The notes under the pieces were generated by a model. It worked only from the letters and a program-made list of their open reading frames with translations, made no database searches and was not told the origin of the DNA. From NCBI RefSeq assembly GCF_044454545.1, contig NZ_JBITDV010000004.1, forward strand, positions 558,001 through 622,000: a stretch of 64,000 nucleotides of DNA. The letters are read 5' to 3'. This document shows, piece after piece, positions 1-8,598 of this stretch; position 1 is the first letter of the stretch, and every line of letters starts with the position of its first letter. Made by a program: the position numbers and the translations under genes. The DNA is from Cryptosporangium sp044454545. Its GTDB lineage: Bacteria; Actinomycetota; Actinomycetes; Mycobacteriales; Cryptosporangiaceae.

Positions 1-657
1 AGGTCCTCTCACTCAACGAACGCGAAGCCATCCGCGACCGGCGGCTGCTCGTCCAAGGGCTGATCGTGCTCGCGCTCGTCGTCGCCGGGTTCGTGCTGCA
101 CCCGGTGCTGCACTACGCGCCCAGCGTCGTCGCGCTCCTGGGCGCCGGACTCCTCGTGGCCATCTCGAAAGTCGAGACACCCGAGGTGCTCCGCGAGGTG
201 GAGTGGCCCACGCTGGCGTTCTTCGCCGGGTTGTTCATCATGGTCGGCGCGCTGATCGAGACCGGCGTCATCGGTCAGGCCTCGCGCGGGCTGGCCGGCA
301 CCATGGGCGGCTCCGACCTCGGTGCCACGATGATCCTGCTGTTCGGCTCGGCCGTGCTCTCCGGCGTCGTCGACAACATCCCCTACGTCGCCACGGATGG
401 CCCCGATCACCGCCGACCTGGTCCAGAGTTCCGGCGGCAACCACGTGCTCTGGTGGGCGCTCGCGCTCGGCGCCGACCTGGGCGGCAACGCGACCGCGAT
501 CGGCGCGTCGGCCAATGTCGTCGTGCTCGGCATTGCCGAACGCAACCGGCAGCCGATCAGCTTCTGGGAATTCACCCGCTACGGCCTGATCGTCACCGCG
601 GTCACGGTCGGGCTCAGCGCCGTCTACCTCTGGCTACGCTACTTCGCTTTCACCTGA
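1..657 (+). pseudogene. ArsB/NhaD-family ion transporter, 3' part, frameshifted
   Basis: This is the C-terminal part of an ArsB/NhaD-type anion or Na+/H+ transporter whose start lies before the window. Frame 3 encodes hydrophobic helices and the segment FFAGLFIMVGALIETGVI, then SGVVDNIPYVAT, a typical family sequence. At 395-396 there is one extra G. The reading then continues in frame 1 from ATG 397 (MAPITADLVQ) through GADLGGNATAIGASANVV, the conserved family glycine/asparagine region, to a TGA at 655-657. Removing one G restores a continuous membrane protein. It is either a recent pseudogene or a sequencing error. The two halves are otherwise well preserved, which favours a recent event or an error. 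Confidence 0.8.
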
Positions 658-762
658 ACGGTCGTTCCCATGTAGAACCGGCGGGCGTACAGTCCTCCGT
701 AGGTGTGCCGGGAAGCCTGGTCGGCGGTCCGATTCTTCGTGCCGATCGAAAGGCTTCCGGCG

Positions 763-1653
763 ATGACCGGTTCCGCCGTGCGCACCTCCGCCCTTACCAA
801 ACACTACGGCCGCCTCGTGGCGCTCGACGACCTCACGATCGAGGTGCCCGCCGGCGAAGTGTTCGGCTTCCTCGGCCCGAATGGCGCCGGGAAGTCCACC
901 ACGATCCGGCTGATCCTCGGGCTGGCCACACCGACGTCGGGCCGAGCCTGGATCTTCGACACGGACTCCTCGGACGTGGCGACCGCTCACCACCACGTCG
1001 CGTACGTGCCGGCCGACGTGACGCTCTGGCCGCGGCTGACCGGCGCGGAAATCCTGCACCTACTCGCGCGCACCGGGCCGGGCATCGACGCCGACTACGA
1101 GGCCGAGTTGCTCGACCGGTTCACCGTCGATCTCGGTAAACGCGCCGGGACGTACTCGACCGGCAACCGGCAGAAGATCGCGCTGGTCGCCGCGTTCGCC
1201 ACCCGTGCGCCACTGCTGGTCCTCGACGAGCCGACCAGCGGCCTGGACCCGCTGATGGAACAGGAGTTCCGCCGCTGCGTCACCGAGGCCCGCGACCGCG
1301 GCCAGACGGTCTTTCTCAGCTCGCATCAGCTGGCCGAGGTCGAGGCGGTCTGTGACCGGGTCGGCATCCTGCGCTCAGGCCGTCTGGTCGAGGTGGCGTC
1401 GGTCGCCGAGCTGCGCCGGTTGCACCGCTCCGAGGTGACGCTCACCTTCACCGGTACGCCGCCTGTCTTGGATGCGGTGCCCGGCGTCGATGGTGTCGAG
1501 CCGCTCGGTGAGGGACGGTTGCGGTTCGCGCTGACCGGCCCACCCGGTCCCGCGCTGCGCGCGCTGGCCAACGTCGACGCCATCGCGCTGAGCGTCCGGG
1601 AGCCCAGCCTCGAGGAGATCTTCCTCGACTACTACGGCCGGGCCACCCGATGA
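763..1653 (+). CDS. ABC-2 type exporter, ATP-binding protein
   Basis: This 296-residue nucleotide-binding subunit should power the permease that follows. It has Walker A GPNGAGKST, Walker B LLVLDEPTSGLDP and an H-loop in SSHQLAEVEA. The signature loop reads YSTGNRQK instead of LSGGQ, as is common in the actinobacterial exporter group annotated as polyketide-antibiotic exporters. ATG 763 is chosen over the upstream in-frame start at 703 because homology begins there and GAAAGG lies about 10 bases upstream. The stop overlaps the permease start as ATGA at 1650-1653, so the two are translationally coupled. The substrate is unknown; drug or antibiotic export is inferred from the family. Confidence 0.9.
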   Translation: MTGSAVRTSALTKHYGRLVALDDLTIEVPAGEVFGFLGPNGAGKSTTIRLILGLATPTSGRAWIFDTDSSDVATAHHHVAYVPADVTLWPRLTGAEILHLLARTGPGIDADYEAELLDRFTVDLGKRAGTYSTGNRQKIALVAAFATRAPLLVLDEPTSGLDPLMEQEFRRCVTEARDRGQTVFLSSHQLAEVEAVCDRVGILRSGRLVEVASVAELRRLHRSEVTLTFTGTPPVLDAVPGVDGVEPLGEGRLRFALTGPPGPALRALANVDAIALSVREPSLEEIFLDYYGRATR

Positions 1654-3278
1654 CCGCCGTCCTGACCTCCACGCCGACCCCGGCGCGGCCGAGCGCGGCC
1701 GGCCGGGCGGTGAGCGGGCTCGCGTTCCGGCAGCTGCGTCTGGGCGCCGGATTGGTCCTCGTCACCGCCGTCGGAGTGATCTCGCTGGTCGCCGCGACCG
1801 CCGACGCGATCATCTCCGTCCCCGGCAACGTCGGGTCACTGCGCTCGCTCGCCGGCAACCCGGCCATCCGTACCCTGTTCGGCGATCCGGTCGGCCTCGA
1901 CACGATCGGCGGCTTCGCCGTGTGGCGTGTCGGCACCCCGCTCTCGGTCCTGGTCTCGGTCTGGGCGATCGTGGCGACGACACGCGTGACCCGCGGCGAC
2001 GAGGCTGCGGGCCGCTGGGACCTCCTGCTGGCCGGACGCACCTCCCTGCGGGCCGTCGTGTCCCGGCATCTGGCCCTGGTGGCCGCGGCCTCGGTACTCA
2101 TCGGTCTCGGGGTGACCGTCGCGCTCACGGCGAGCGGCGCGGGAGGCGGCGGCGCGCTCGTGTTCGGTGCCGGGCTGGCACTGGTCGGGGCCTGCTTCGC
2201 TAGCCTCGCGGCCCTGGCCGCCCAGGTGTTCTCCGGCCGGGCCGCCGCGACCACCTCCGCCGTGGCCGTGCTCGGCGCGAGCCTGCTGCTGCGCATGCTC
2301 GGTGACGGGGTGGACGTCCTCGGCCGGCTACGCTGGCTGTCCCCGCTCGGGCTGCTCGGCCTCGCTCAGCCCTACGCCGCGAACCAGTGGCTGCCGCTGG
2401 TGGTGCTCGGCCTGGCGGCGGCCGCCCTCGCCGCGGCCACGGCCGTCGCGAGTGGCCGCCGGGACCTGGCCCGCGGTCTCGTCCCGGCCCGCCCGGTCCG
2501 GCGTGCGCGGACCGGTCTCCTCGGCTCGGTCGACGCCTTCGCGTTCCGCCGTGTCTTCGGCCCCGTGGTCGCGTGGTCACTCGCGCTGGGCGCCTACTTC
2601 CTGCTCATCGGGCTCACCGCGCAGAGCGCACTCGATTTTCTCGCCGACAACCCCATGTTCGGCGACCGGGCCGCCGACGCCGGCTTCGCGCTCTCGTCGG
2701 TCCGGGGCTTCGCGGCGACGCTGTTCGCGGTGCTCGCCCTGCCGATCGGTGGGTTCGTCTCCGTGCGGCTGGCCGCGTTCACCGAGGCCGAAGCCGACCG
2801 GCGCCTCACGCCCTTGGCGGCCGGTCCTATTACGCGCGTGCGGCTGATCGGCGCGGAGATCGCCGCCACCGCGGTGGGCGCCGTCGCCCTCGCCGTCGTC
2901 GCCGGACTGACGCTGTGGCTCGGGCTCGCGCTCAGTGGCGGCACCGAGTTCGGGTTGGGGCAGGCGCTGGGTGGCGCGATAAACATGCTGCCGATCGTCG
3001 CGCTCTGCCTCGCCGCGTCGGTGCTCGCCGTCGGCTGGATGCCCCGTGCGGTGGGCGCGGTCGGCGGGCTTCCCGCCGTCGGCGGGTTCCTGCTCTACGT
3101 CCTCGCGCTCGACGCCGGAGCACCCCGATGGCTGCTCGACTTCTCTCCGTTCGCACACCTGGCCGCGGTGCCGCTCGATCCGCCGCACTGGGTTGCCGCC
3201 GGGACCATGACCCTGCTGGCCGCCGCCGGCGTCGCCCTCGGCATTCTTCGGTTCCGCGACCGGGATCTGCGCGGATGA
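1650..3278 (+). CDS. ABC-2 type exporter permease, polyketide-antibiotic exporter type
   Basis: This 542-residue membrane subunit is almost entirely hydrophobic helices separated by short Arg-rich loops, and looks like two fused halves of about six helices each. The size and pattern match the large single-chain permeases annotated as exporters of polyketide antibiotics. It starts inside the stop of the ATPase gene (ATGA), so the pair forms a full transporter with two ATPase copies. Residues SVDAFAFRRVFGPVVAW begin the second half. The substrate cannot be told from the sequence. No regulator lies directly next to it. Confidence 0.88.
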   Translation: MTAVLTSTPTPARPSAAGRAVSGLAFRQLRLGAGLVLVTAVGVISLVAATADAIISVPGNVGSLRSLAGNPAIRTLFGDPVGLDTIGGFAVWRVGTPLSVLVSVWAIVATTRVTRGDEAAGRWDLLLAGRTSLRAVVSRHLALVAAASVLIGLGVTVALTASGAGGGGALVFGAGLALVGACFASLAALAAQVFSGRAAATTSAVAVLGASLLLRMLGDGVDVLGRLRWLSPLGLLGLAQPYAANQWLPLVVLGLAAAALAAATAVASGRRDLARGLVPARPVRRARTGLLGSVDAFAFRRVFGPVVAWSLALGAYFLLIGLTAQSALDFLADNPMFGDRAADAGFALSSVRGFAATLFAVLALPIGGFVSVRLAAFTEAEADRRLTPLAAGPITRVRLIGAEIAATAVGAVALAVVAGLTLWLGLALSGGTEFGLGQALGGAINMLPIVALCLAASVLAVGWMPRAVGAVGGLPAVGGFLLYVLALDAGAPRWLLDFSPFAHLAAVPLDPPHWVAAGTMTLLAAAGVALGILRFRDRDLRG

Positions 3279-3489
3279 ACGCCCGCTCCCGGCCGGGTCG
3301 AATTCCGATGTCGTCGAGTCGTGAGCACATGTTCGGCCTGGCCGGCAATCCGCACCGCTACGAGACCCTGACCCGCCGATCGTTCGCCGGACTGTGGCTG
3401 CGGCGCGGCCCGATGTCGGCGTTGACGCCGTTGGGCTCCGTCGATCACCCGCGCTCGGCGAGGCTTGTTTCGAACTTTTCCTGCGCGGA

Positions 3490-3516
3490 TGTCGATTTCC
3501 AGGACGTCGGCTTCGA
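3490..3516 (+). promoter_or_regulatory. Candidate ECF42-type promoter
   Basis: TGTCGA at 3490-3495 and CGA at 3514-3516 are 18 bases apart and lie about 36 bases upstream of the GTG start of the DGPF gene. As I recall the published work on ECF42 sigma factors of Streptomyces, their targets carry TGTCGA at -35 and a CGA/TC type -10. This would make the DGPF-sigma operon self-activating. The remaining sequence from 3279 shows no gene. Confidence 0.55.
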
Positions 3517-3551
3517 CCACGGGACACCATCGGCGACCGAAGGAGACACCC

Positions 3552-3914
3552 GTGAAGTACATGCTCATGATGTTCGGCGGCCTCGGCGCGACGCTGGCCG
3601 ACCGCAGCCCCGAGCGGATCGTCGACCTGCAGACCACGATGATGCGCATGGACGCCGAACTGCGCGAATCCGGTGAAGTCGTCGACAGCAGGCATCTGAC
3701 CGACCCCATTCGGGCCACCACCGTCCGCTTCACCGACGGCACGCCCACTCCCACCGACGGCCCGTTCGCCGAAATCAAGGAATCCCTGGCCGGCTACTGG
3801 GTGCTTGAGTGCAGCCACGACCGCGCGCTCGAGATCGCCTCCCTTGTCGTCGCGGTCACCGAATACCCGATGGAGGTCCGTCGGGTCATGGACGAGACCC
3901 CCGACCAGGCGTGA
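3552..3914 (+). CDS. YCII/DGPF-domain protein
   Basis: This 120-residue protein belongs to the YCII-related (DGPFAE) family, small ferredoxin-like alpha/beta proteins of unknown biochemical role. The family hallmark DGPFAEIKESLAGYW is at about residues 72-86, and the N-terminus MKYMLMMFGG is typical. The GTG start at 3552 is supported by a strong ribosome site, GAAGGAG at 3539-3545. The gene overlaps the next one by GTGA. DGPF genes regularly accompany ECF42 sigma factors and are thought to be their main targets. Whether the protein senses something or has an enzymatic role is not known. Confidence 0.92.
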   Translation: MKYMLMMFGGLGATLADRSPERIVDLQTTMMRMDAELRESGEVVDSRHLTDPIRATTVRFTDGTPTPTDGPFAEIKESLAGYWVLECSHDRALEIASLVVAVTEYPMEVRRVMDETPDQA

Positions 3915-5125
3915 TTCCCGGCGAGTCGTTCGAGGGCCTGTTGCGCGAGCTGGCGCCGCAGGTCCTCGGCGCGCTCGTCCGTCGCTACGACCAGTTCGAC
4001 GCCTGCGAGGACGCCGTCCAGGAAGCGCTCCTCGCCGCCACTGTCCAGTGGCCCACTGACGGCGTCCCGGACTCTCCGCGTGCCTGGCTGACCACGGTCG
4101 CCACCCGCACGCTGATCGACCACTGGCGCAACGACCACGCCCGGCGCCGCCGCGAGACCACCGCCGCGCGGGATCCGAGCCGGAACCCGGTTGCCACCGG
4201 CGACGACACGCTCGTGCTGCTGTTCCTCTGCTGCCATCCCGCGCTCTCGGAGCCATCGCAGCTAGCTCTCACTCTCCGCGCCGTCGGCGGCCTGAGCACC
4301 GCGCAGATCGCCGCGGCGTTCCTCGTCCCCGAAGCCACGATGGCGCAGCGCATCGGCCGCGCCAAAACCCGGACCCGCGAGGCCGGCGCCCGCTTCGAAC
4401 TCCCCGACGACCAGACCGGCCGCCTCGGTGTGGTGCTCCACGTGCTGTACCTGATCTTCAACGAGGGCTACACCAGCACCTCCGGACCGGACCTCACCCG
4501 CGTCGGCCTCACCGTCGAAGCCATCCGGCTCACCCGCCTCCTGCACCGGCTGCAGCCCGCCGACGGCGAGATCGCCGGGCTGCTGGCACTCATGCTGCTC
4601 ACCGACGCCCGCCGCGCCGCCCGCACCGACGACGACGGCTCGATCGTCGCTCTCGACCACCAAGACCGGACCCGGTGGGACGCCGCCGCGATCGCCGAAG
4701 GCCAAGCCCTGCTCGCCCGCACGCTCGGCGCCGGACCGATCGGGCCCTACCAAGTACAGGCGGCCATCGCCGCCCTCCATGACGAGGCGCCGACCGCCGC
4801 AGACACCGACTGGCCCCAGATTCTGGCGCTTTATGACGTCCTCGTCCAGATTGCGCCTGGACCGGTCGTCACGCTCAGCCGCGCCGTCGCGCTGGCCCGA
4901 GTCCATGGCCCCACCGTCGGCCTGGCCGCTCTCGGCACCCTCGAGGGCGACCAGCGGCTGGCCAACAGCCACCGCCTCGACGCCGTCCGCGCCCACCTCC
5001 TCGAACAAGCCGGCCTACCCGACGCCGCCCACGCGGCCTACCTGCGCGCCGCCCGGACCACCGCCAGCCTCCCCGAACAGCGCTACCTCACCCGCCGCGC
5101 CGCCCAGCTACGCGCCCGTTCCTGA
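3911..5125 (+). CDS. ECF RNA polymerase sigma factor, ECF42 group
   Basis: This 404-residue sigma factor has an ECF core and a long C-terminal extension. Region 2 lies near residues 5-75 (ALVRRYDQFDACEDAVQEAL, then PRAWLTTVATRTLIDHWR). Region 4 is near 110-160 (LRAVGGLSTAQIAAAFLVP and AQRIGRAKTR). The roughly 240-residue tail contains YLIFNEGYT and the DUF6596/TPR-like repeats typical of ECF42. There is no anti-sigma gene nearby; in this group the C-terminal extension is thought to do the controlling. The GTG start overlaps the DGPF stop as GTGA. Homology begins exactly here, although the frame is open further upstream. Confidence 0.9.
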   Translation: MIPGESFEGLLRELAPQVLGALVRRYDQFDACEDAVQEALLAATVQWPTDGVPDSPRAWLTTVATRTLIDHWRNDHARRRRETTAARDPSRNPVATGDDTLVLLFLCCHPALSEPSQLALTLRAVGGLSTAQIAAAFLVPEATMAQRIGRAKTRTREAGARFELPDDQTGRLGVVLHVLYLIFNEGYTSTSGPDLTRVGLTVEAIRLTRLLHRLQPADGEIAGLLALMLLTDARRAARTDDDGSIVALDHQDRTRWDAAAIAEGQALLARTLGAGPIGPYQVQAAIAALHDEAPTAADTDWPQILALYDVLVQIAPGPVVTLSRAVALARVHGPTVGLAALGTLEGDQRLANSHRLDAVRAHLLEQAGLPDAAHAAYLRAARTTASLPEQRYLTRRAAQLRARS

Positions 5126-5194
5126 AATATGCGGGGCCTTGGCGATGGCACGCTGAGGCGGTCCTGGTTCGACCGACCCCCGGCCCGCACGATC

Positions 5195-5745
5195 CCACCC
5201 CGCGAGCGCACCGCTTTCGCCGCCGAACTCGTCGTGTTCTTCGCCGACCCGCACACGCCGGCACCGGACGGCGCCCCCCACGACCCAGTCCGCGGCGTCC
5301 CGCTGGCCGCACGCGAGTCCGCGGTGCTCGCCCGGCTGAACAGCGGCGTGGTACCGCGCGCCGCGTCACTCGGCGCGCTCTGGGCCACCTCGTCGCGACC
5401 CCACCCTGGCCGGGGCCGCCGCTCTGGCTGCACGGCGATCCGCATCCGTCGAACCTGCTCGTCACCGACGCTGCGCCGGCCCGCTTGGCGGCAGTCATCG
5501 ACTTCGGTGACCTCACCGCCGGCGACCCCGCCACCGACCTCTCCGCAGGATGGGCCCTCAACCTCGGCACTCCCTTCGCCGTGCACACCGACGACCCGTT
5601 CCTCGCCGCCGTCGGACGGCACACCCTCGACCAGCTTCCTGGCCGACCGGCCCGATCCTCCGGCGGAGACCATGGACGCGGTCCGGCTCGTTTCAGCAGG
5701 CTTGTCGATGCAGCTCGGCCAGGGGGTGGAATGCCTCTTGGGACG
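5195..5745 (+). pseudogene. Aminoglycoside-phosphotransferase-like gene remnant
   Basis: About two thirds of an APH-fold kinase is readable, but in several frames. Frame 2 gives a linker typical of the family (VRGVPLAARESAVLARL) up to about 5390. Frame 1 then gives LWLHGDPHPSNLL and AAVIDFGDLTAGDPATDLS, which hold the catalytic HGDxxxxN and the metal-binding D of the family. Past about 5640 the reading returns to frame 2 (FLADRPDPPAETMDAVRL). The N-terminal ATP lobe is missing. At least two frameshifts plus the 5' truncation make this a decayed gene, not a single error. It fills the 700-bp interval between the sigma factor and the response regulator. Confidence 0.75.
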
Positions 5746-5825
5746 AGCTCAACGCCGCGGAGTTGACGTCGTGGCGCGGGTCGGGGTCGTCGACCGCTTG
5801 GGGATCGAACCCGTGGACGGCCTGG

Positions 5826-6497
5826 TCACGCGCCCAGATAGCGCAGTACGGCAAGCACCCGCCGGTTGGCGTCCTCCGAGGAGGGCAGGCCGAGCTTGCC
5901 GAAGACCGCCGCGACATGCTTCTCCACCGTGCCCGCCGACACCAGCAGGGTTTGCGCGATGGCCGAGTTGGACCTGCCCTCCGCCATCAGCGCTAGCACC
6001 TCACGCTCGCGTGCGGTGAGCGACTCAATTTCCGCGGCCCGTCTGCCGCCGCCTGCAAGCTGAGTGACCACCTCGGGGTCGAGGGCGGTGCCTCTGGCCG
6101 CGACGCGGGTCAGCGCCTCGGTGAACTCGGCGACGTCGGCGACACGGTCCTTGAGCAGATAGCCGACCCCCGCGGAGCCGGCGGCGAGCAGCCGGGTCGC
6201 GAACCTCGTCTCGATGTATTGGGAGAACAGCAGCACGCCGGTACCGGGGTGTTCTCGGCGGATGTCGATCGCTGCTCGCAGGCCCTCGGTGCTGTGGGTG
6301 GGTGGCATCCGGATGTCGATGATGGTGACGTCGGGCCGGTGCTCGGCGACGGCGGATCGCAGCGCTTCGGCGTCTGCCACGGCCGCGCAGACCTCGTGCC
6401 CGCGTTCGGTAAGCATCTGGACCAGCAACTCGCGCAGGATGGCCGAATCGTCGGCGATCACGATGCGCATGGCCGGCATCGTCTCACTGCTTCTCAT
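5826..6497 (-). CDS. NarL/LuxR-family response regulator
   Basis: This 223-residue DNA-binding regulator has an N-terminal receiver domain (about residues 10-125) with acidic pocket ADDS, phospho-acceptor D61 in IIDIRMPP and K116 in LLKDR. A C-terminal LuxR helix-turn-helix follows, with LTAREREVLALMAEG and VEKHVAAVFGKLGL. Its ATG overlaps the stop of the upstream kinase gene (ATGA at 6497-6494), which fixes the start. It is the last gene of a five-gene overlapping unit and probably controls that unit or cell-envelope genes. The target is inferred from position only. Confidence 0.95.
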   Translation of the reverse strand: MRSSETMPAMRIVIADDSAILRELLVQMLTERGHEVCAAVADAEALRSAVAEHRPDVTIIDIRMPPTHSTEGLRAAIDIRREHPGTGVLLFSQYIETRFATRLLAAGSAGVGYLLKDRVADVAEFTEALTRVAARGTALDPEVVTQLAGGGRRAAEIESLTAREREVLALMAEGRSNSAIAQTLLVSAGTVEKHVAAVFGKLGLPSSEDANRRVLAVLRYLGA

Positions 6498-7807
6498 GCG
6501 TGCAGGGGAAGGTCGATTTCCACCGCGGTCGGGCCGCCGGGTGGGCTGCTGATCCGCAGGCTGCCGTCAACGGTGCGGACGCGTTGGGTGAGGCCCGGAA
6601 GACCCGTGCCGGCGCCGATCCCGGCACCGCCGAGGCCGTCGTCGGACACCAGTAGTTGCAGCCTGTCGTTTTGCAGTTCGGCACGCAGCACCGCGTGCCC
6701 GGCCCCGCTGTGCTTGATCACGTTGGCCAGCAGCTCGGCCGCACAAAAGTAGGCGATGCTCTCGATCGCCGGAGTCGGCCGCTGCGGCAGGTCCACCGAC
6801 AGCTCGACCGGCACCAGGCTGCCCGCGCAGAGGGTGGCCAACGCGTCCGGCAGTCCCTCGTCCAGCACCGGGGGGTGGATGCCACGGGAGAGATTGCGGA
6901 GTTCGGACAGTGCTTCGCCGGCATTGCGGTGGGCGGTTCTGACCAGCTCCCGCACCCGGTCCGGATCGGTCACCGGCCCGCCCGCAGGGCCCAGCCCCTC
7001 GGCAGCCATGTTCAGACTCATCGCCAGCGCCACCAGCCGGACCTGTGCCCCGTCGTGGAGGTCGCGCTCCAGCCGGCGCAGCAGTGCCGCCGAGTCCTCC
7101 AGGGCCAGCGCCCGGGTCTCCTCCAGACTGCGCACCCGCTGGGCGAGCTCACCCGGACCGAGCAAGGCACGCACCAGCCAGCGGTCGACCGCGACCACCG
7201 CGCGGGTGAACCAGGGGGCGGCCAGCAACGTCAGGACGCCGATGCCGGCGGTGATGAAGGTGGCGGCGAAACTGGCGGAGTGCGGAGCCCCGGCGCCGCC
7301 CGGAAACGGCGAGATCGTCCGCAGGACCGTGCCGTGCTCGTGGAGGACCAGCCAGCGCAGCGGCGTGAGGAGGTCGAATGCGGCGATCAGCCACCAGGTC
7401 GCCGCGTACAGCTGGAAGACCGCGACCGGTTGCTTCACCAGTCCGTACGCGGTCGCGCGCCAGCCCGCCTCGTCCCGCAGCCGGGCGTCCAACCGGGCGA
7501 AGAAGCCGCCGGCCGGGCGGAGTCGCGCCGGGGCAGTGACCCGATCGGCCAGCAGGCGTGCCGCCAAGGCGCGCTGGAGTGCCGCCAGGGCGCGGGAGAG
7601 GCCGAGGGCCACGACGGCGAGGACCAGTCCCAGTCCGGCGCCGACCACGGAAGCGATGAGCCCTACGCCGAGGCCGAGGAGGCTCAGCGCGAGAACGAAG
7701 CCGACCAGCGCGACCGGGACGCTGAGCAGGCAGTACCCGGCCTCGGCCCAGGCGCGTCGAGTGAAGGGTGCGGTGAGGACGGCGTGCACGACCCCCGACC
7801 GGCTCAC
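6494..7807 (-). CDS. Sensor histidine kinase, NarL-partner type (HisKA_3)
   Basis: This 437-residue membrane kinase pairs with the response regulator that follows. Several hydrophobic segments lie before residue 205 (two around 25-75, others near 130-150 and 185-202). The dimerization/phosphorylation motif ERDLHDGAQ has the active His at about 251. A HATPase domain ends the protein with SDDGLGGAGIGAGTGLPGL. The large membrane part has little extracellular loop, as in intramembrane-sensing or transporter-linked kinases. The GTG start at 7807 overlaps the upstream permease stop (GTGA) and is preferred over starts further upstream. The context suggests it senses the state of the linked ABC transporter or its substrate. 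Confidence 0.93.
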   Translation of the reverse strand: MSRSGVVHAVLTAPFTRRAWAEAGYCLLSVPVALVGFVLALSLLGLGVGLIASVVGAGLGLVLAVVALGLSRALAALQRALAARLLADRVTAPARLRPAGGFFARLDARLRDEAGWRATAYGLVKQPVAVFQLYAATWWLIAAFDLLTPLRWLVLHEHGTVLRTISPFPGGAGAPHSASFAATFITAGIGVLTLLAAPWFTRAVVAVDRWLVRALLGPGELAQRVRSLEETRALALEDSAALLRRLERDLHDGAQVRLVALAMSLNMAAEGLGPAGGPVTDPDRVRELVRTAHRNAGEALSELRNLSRGIHPPVLDEGLPDALATLCAGSLVPVELSVDLPQRPTPAIESIAYFCAAELLANVIKHSGAGHAVLRAELQNDRLQLLVSDDGLGGAGIGAGTGLPGLTQRVRTVDGSLRISSPPGGPTAVEIDLPLHA

Positions 7808-8598
7808 GCGTCTCGCCGCGCCAACAGCCAGCCGCCGCCCCCCAGCGCCGCCACGACGTACAGCCAGAGCACGGCAAAGCCGACCCACGGCGTGAGCACC
7901 TCCGACACCTCGCGTGAGACGCCGAGCGAGCTGCTGAAGATCAATGTCGGCAGGAACTTCGACACCGTCGGCCCGGTCAACCCCGCGAGCAGCAGCGGCA
8001 GCACGAAGAACAGGCCGACGAGCGCACCGATCGCCGCTGAGGAGTGCCGGATCGCAGCACCCAGGCCGATGCCGATCAGGGCTACCATTGCCAGGTACGC
8101 GCCGGACAGCACGACCGCGCGCAGCACCCCGGCGTCGCCGAGGGACGGTTGCGGAACCCCGGCGGCCATGGCAGCCGTGCCGGCGAAGAAGGTCACGAAG
8201 GTGACAGTCTCACCGACCACAAGCGAGATCAGTCCGACGACGGCCGACTTGGCGGCGAGCATTGTCCACCGGCCGGGCACTGCCGCGAGCGTGGACCTGA
8301 TCGAGCCGGAGGTGTACTCGCTGGTGACCGCCAGGACGCCCATCAGGCCGATGACGAGCTGACCGAGCACCACCCCGGCCAGCGCGTTGTTCACCGGGTC
8401 GAAGGACGCCGCGGCAGCCGGGCCGGGCGCTTTGGTGTTGGCCATCGCGGCCACCCCGACAACGATCATGCTGACCGTGGTGGTCAGCAGCATCCACGGT
8501 GTGGAACGCAGGCTGCGCAGCTTGATCCACTCCATCCGCACAGCCTGCCGGAATCCGTGACGTCCGGCGGGCAGGCCGGCCATCAGCGTGCGCGTCAT
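7804..8598 (-). CDS. ABC-2 family permease
   Basis: This 264-residue integral membrane protein has about six helices and resembles ABC-2/NatB-type permeases (EWIKLRSLRSTPWMLLTTT at the N-terminus; LAVTSEYTSGSIRSTLAAVP in the middle, a common motif of bacitracin or lantibiotic-type exporters). The ATG start at 8598 overlaps the stop of the serine hydrolase gene (ATGA); the longer upstream reading is ignored. Its ATPase is most likely the protein encoded at 9812-10537, two genes upstream in the same unit. Export of, or resistance to, a peptide or antibiotic is inferred from the family. Confidence 0.9.
   Translation of the reverse strand: MTRTLMAGLPAGRHGFRQAVRMEWIKLRSLRSTPWMLLTTTVSMIVVGVAAMANTKAPGPAAAASFDPVNNALAGVVLGQLVIGLMGVLAVTSEYTSGSIRSTLAAVPGRWTMLAAKSAVVGLISLVVGETVTFVTFFAGTAAMAAGVPQPSLGDAGVLRAVVLSGAYLAMVALIGIGLGAAIRHSSAAIGALVGLFFVLPLLLAGLTGPTVSKFLPTLIFSSSLGVSREVSEVLTPWVGFAVLWLYVVAALGGGGWLLARRDA

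Noticed and set aside
3279..3480. A coding gene between the ABC permease and the DGPF gene
   Set aside because: Possible frames have no ribosome site and no recognisable motif; the region is better read as upstream regulatory DNA.
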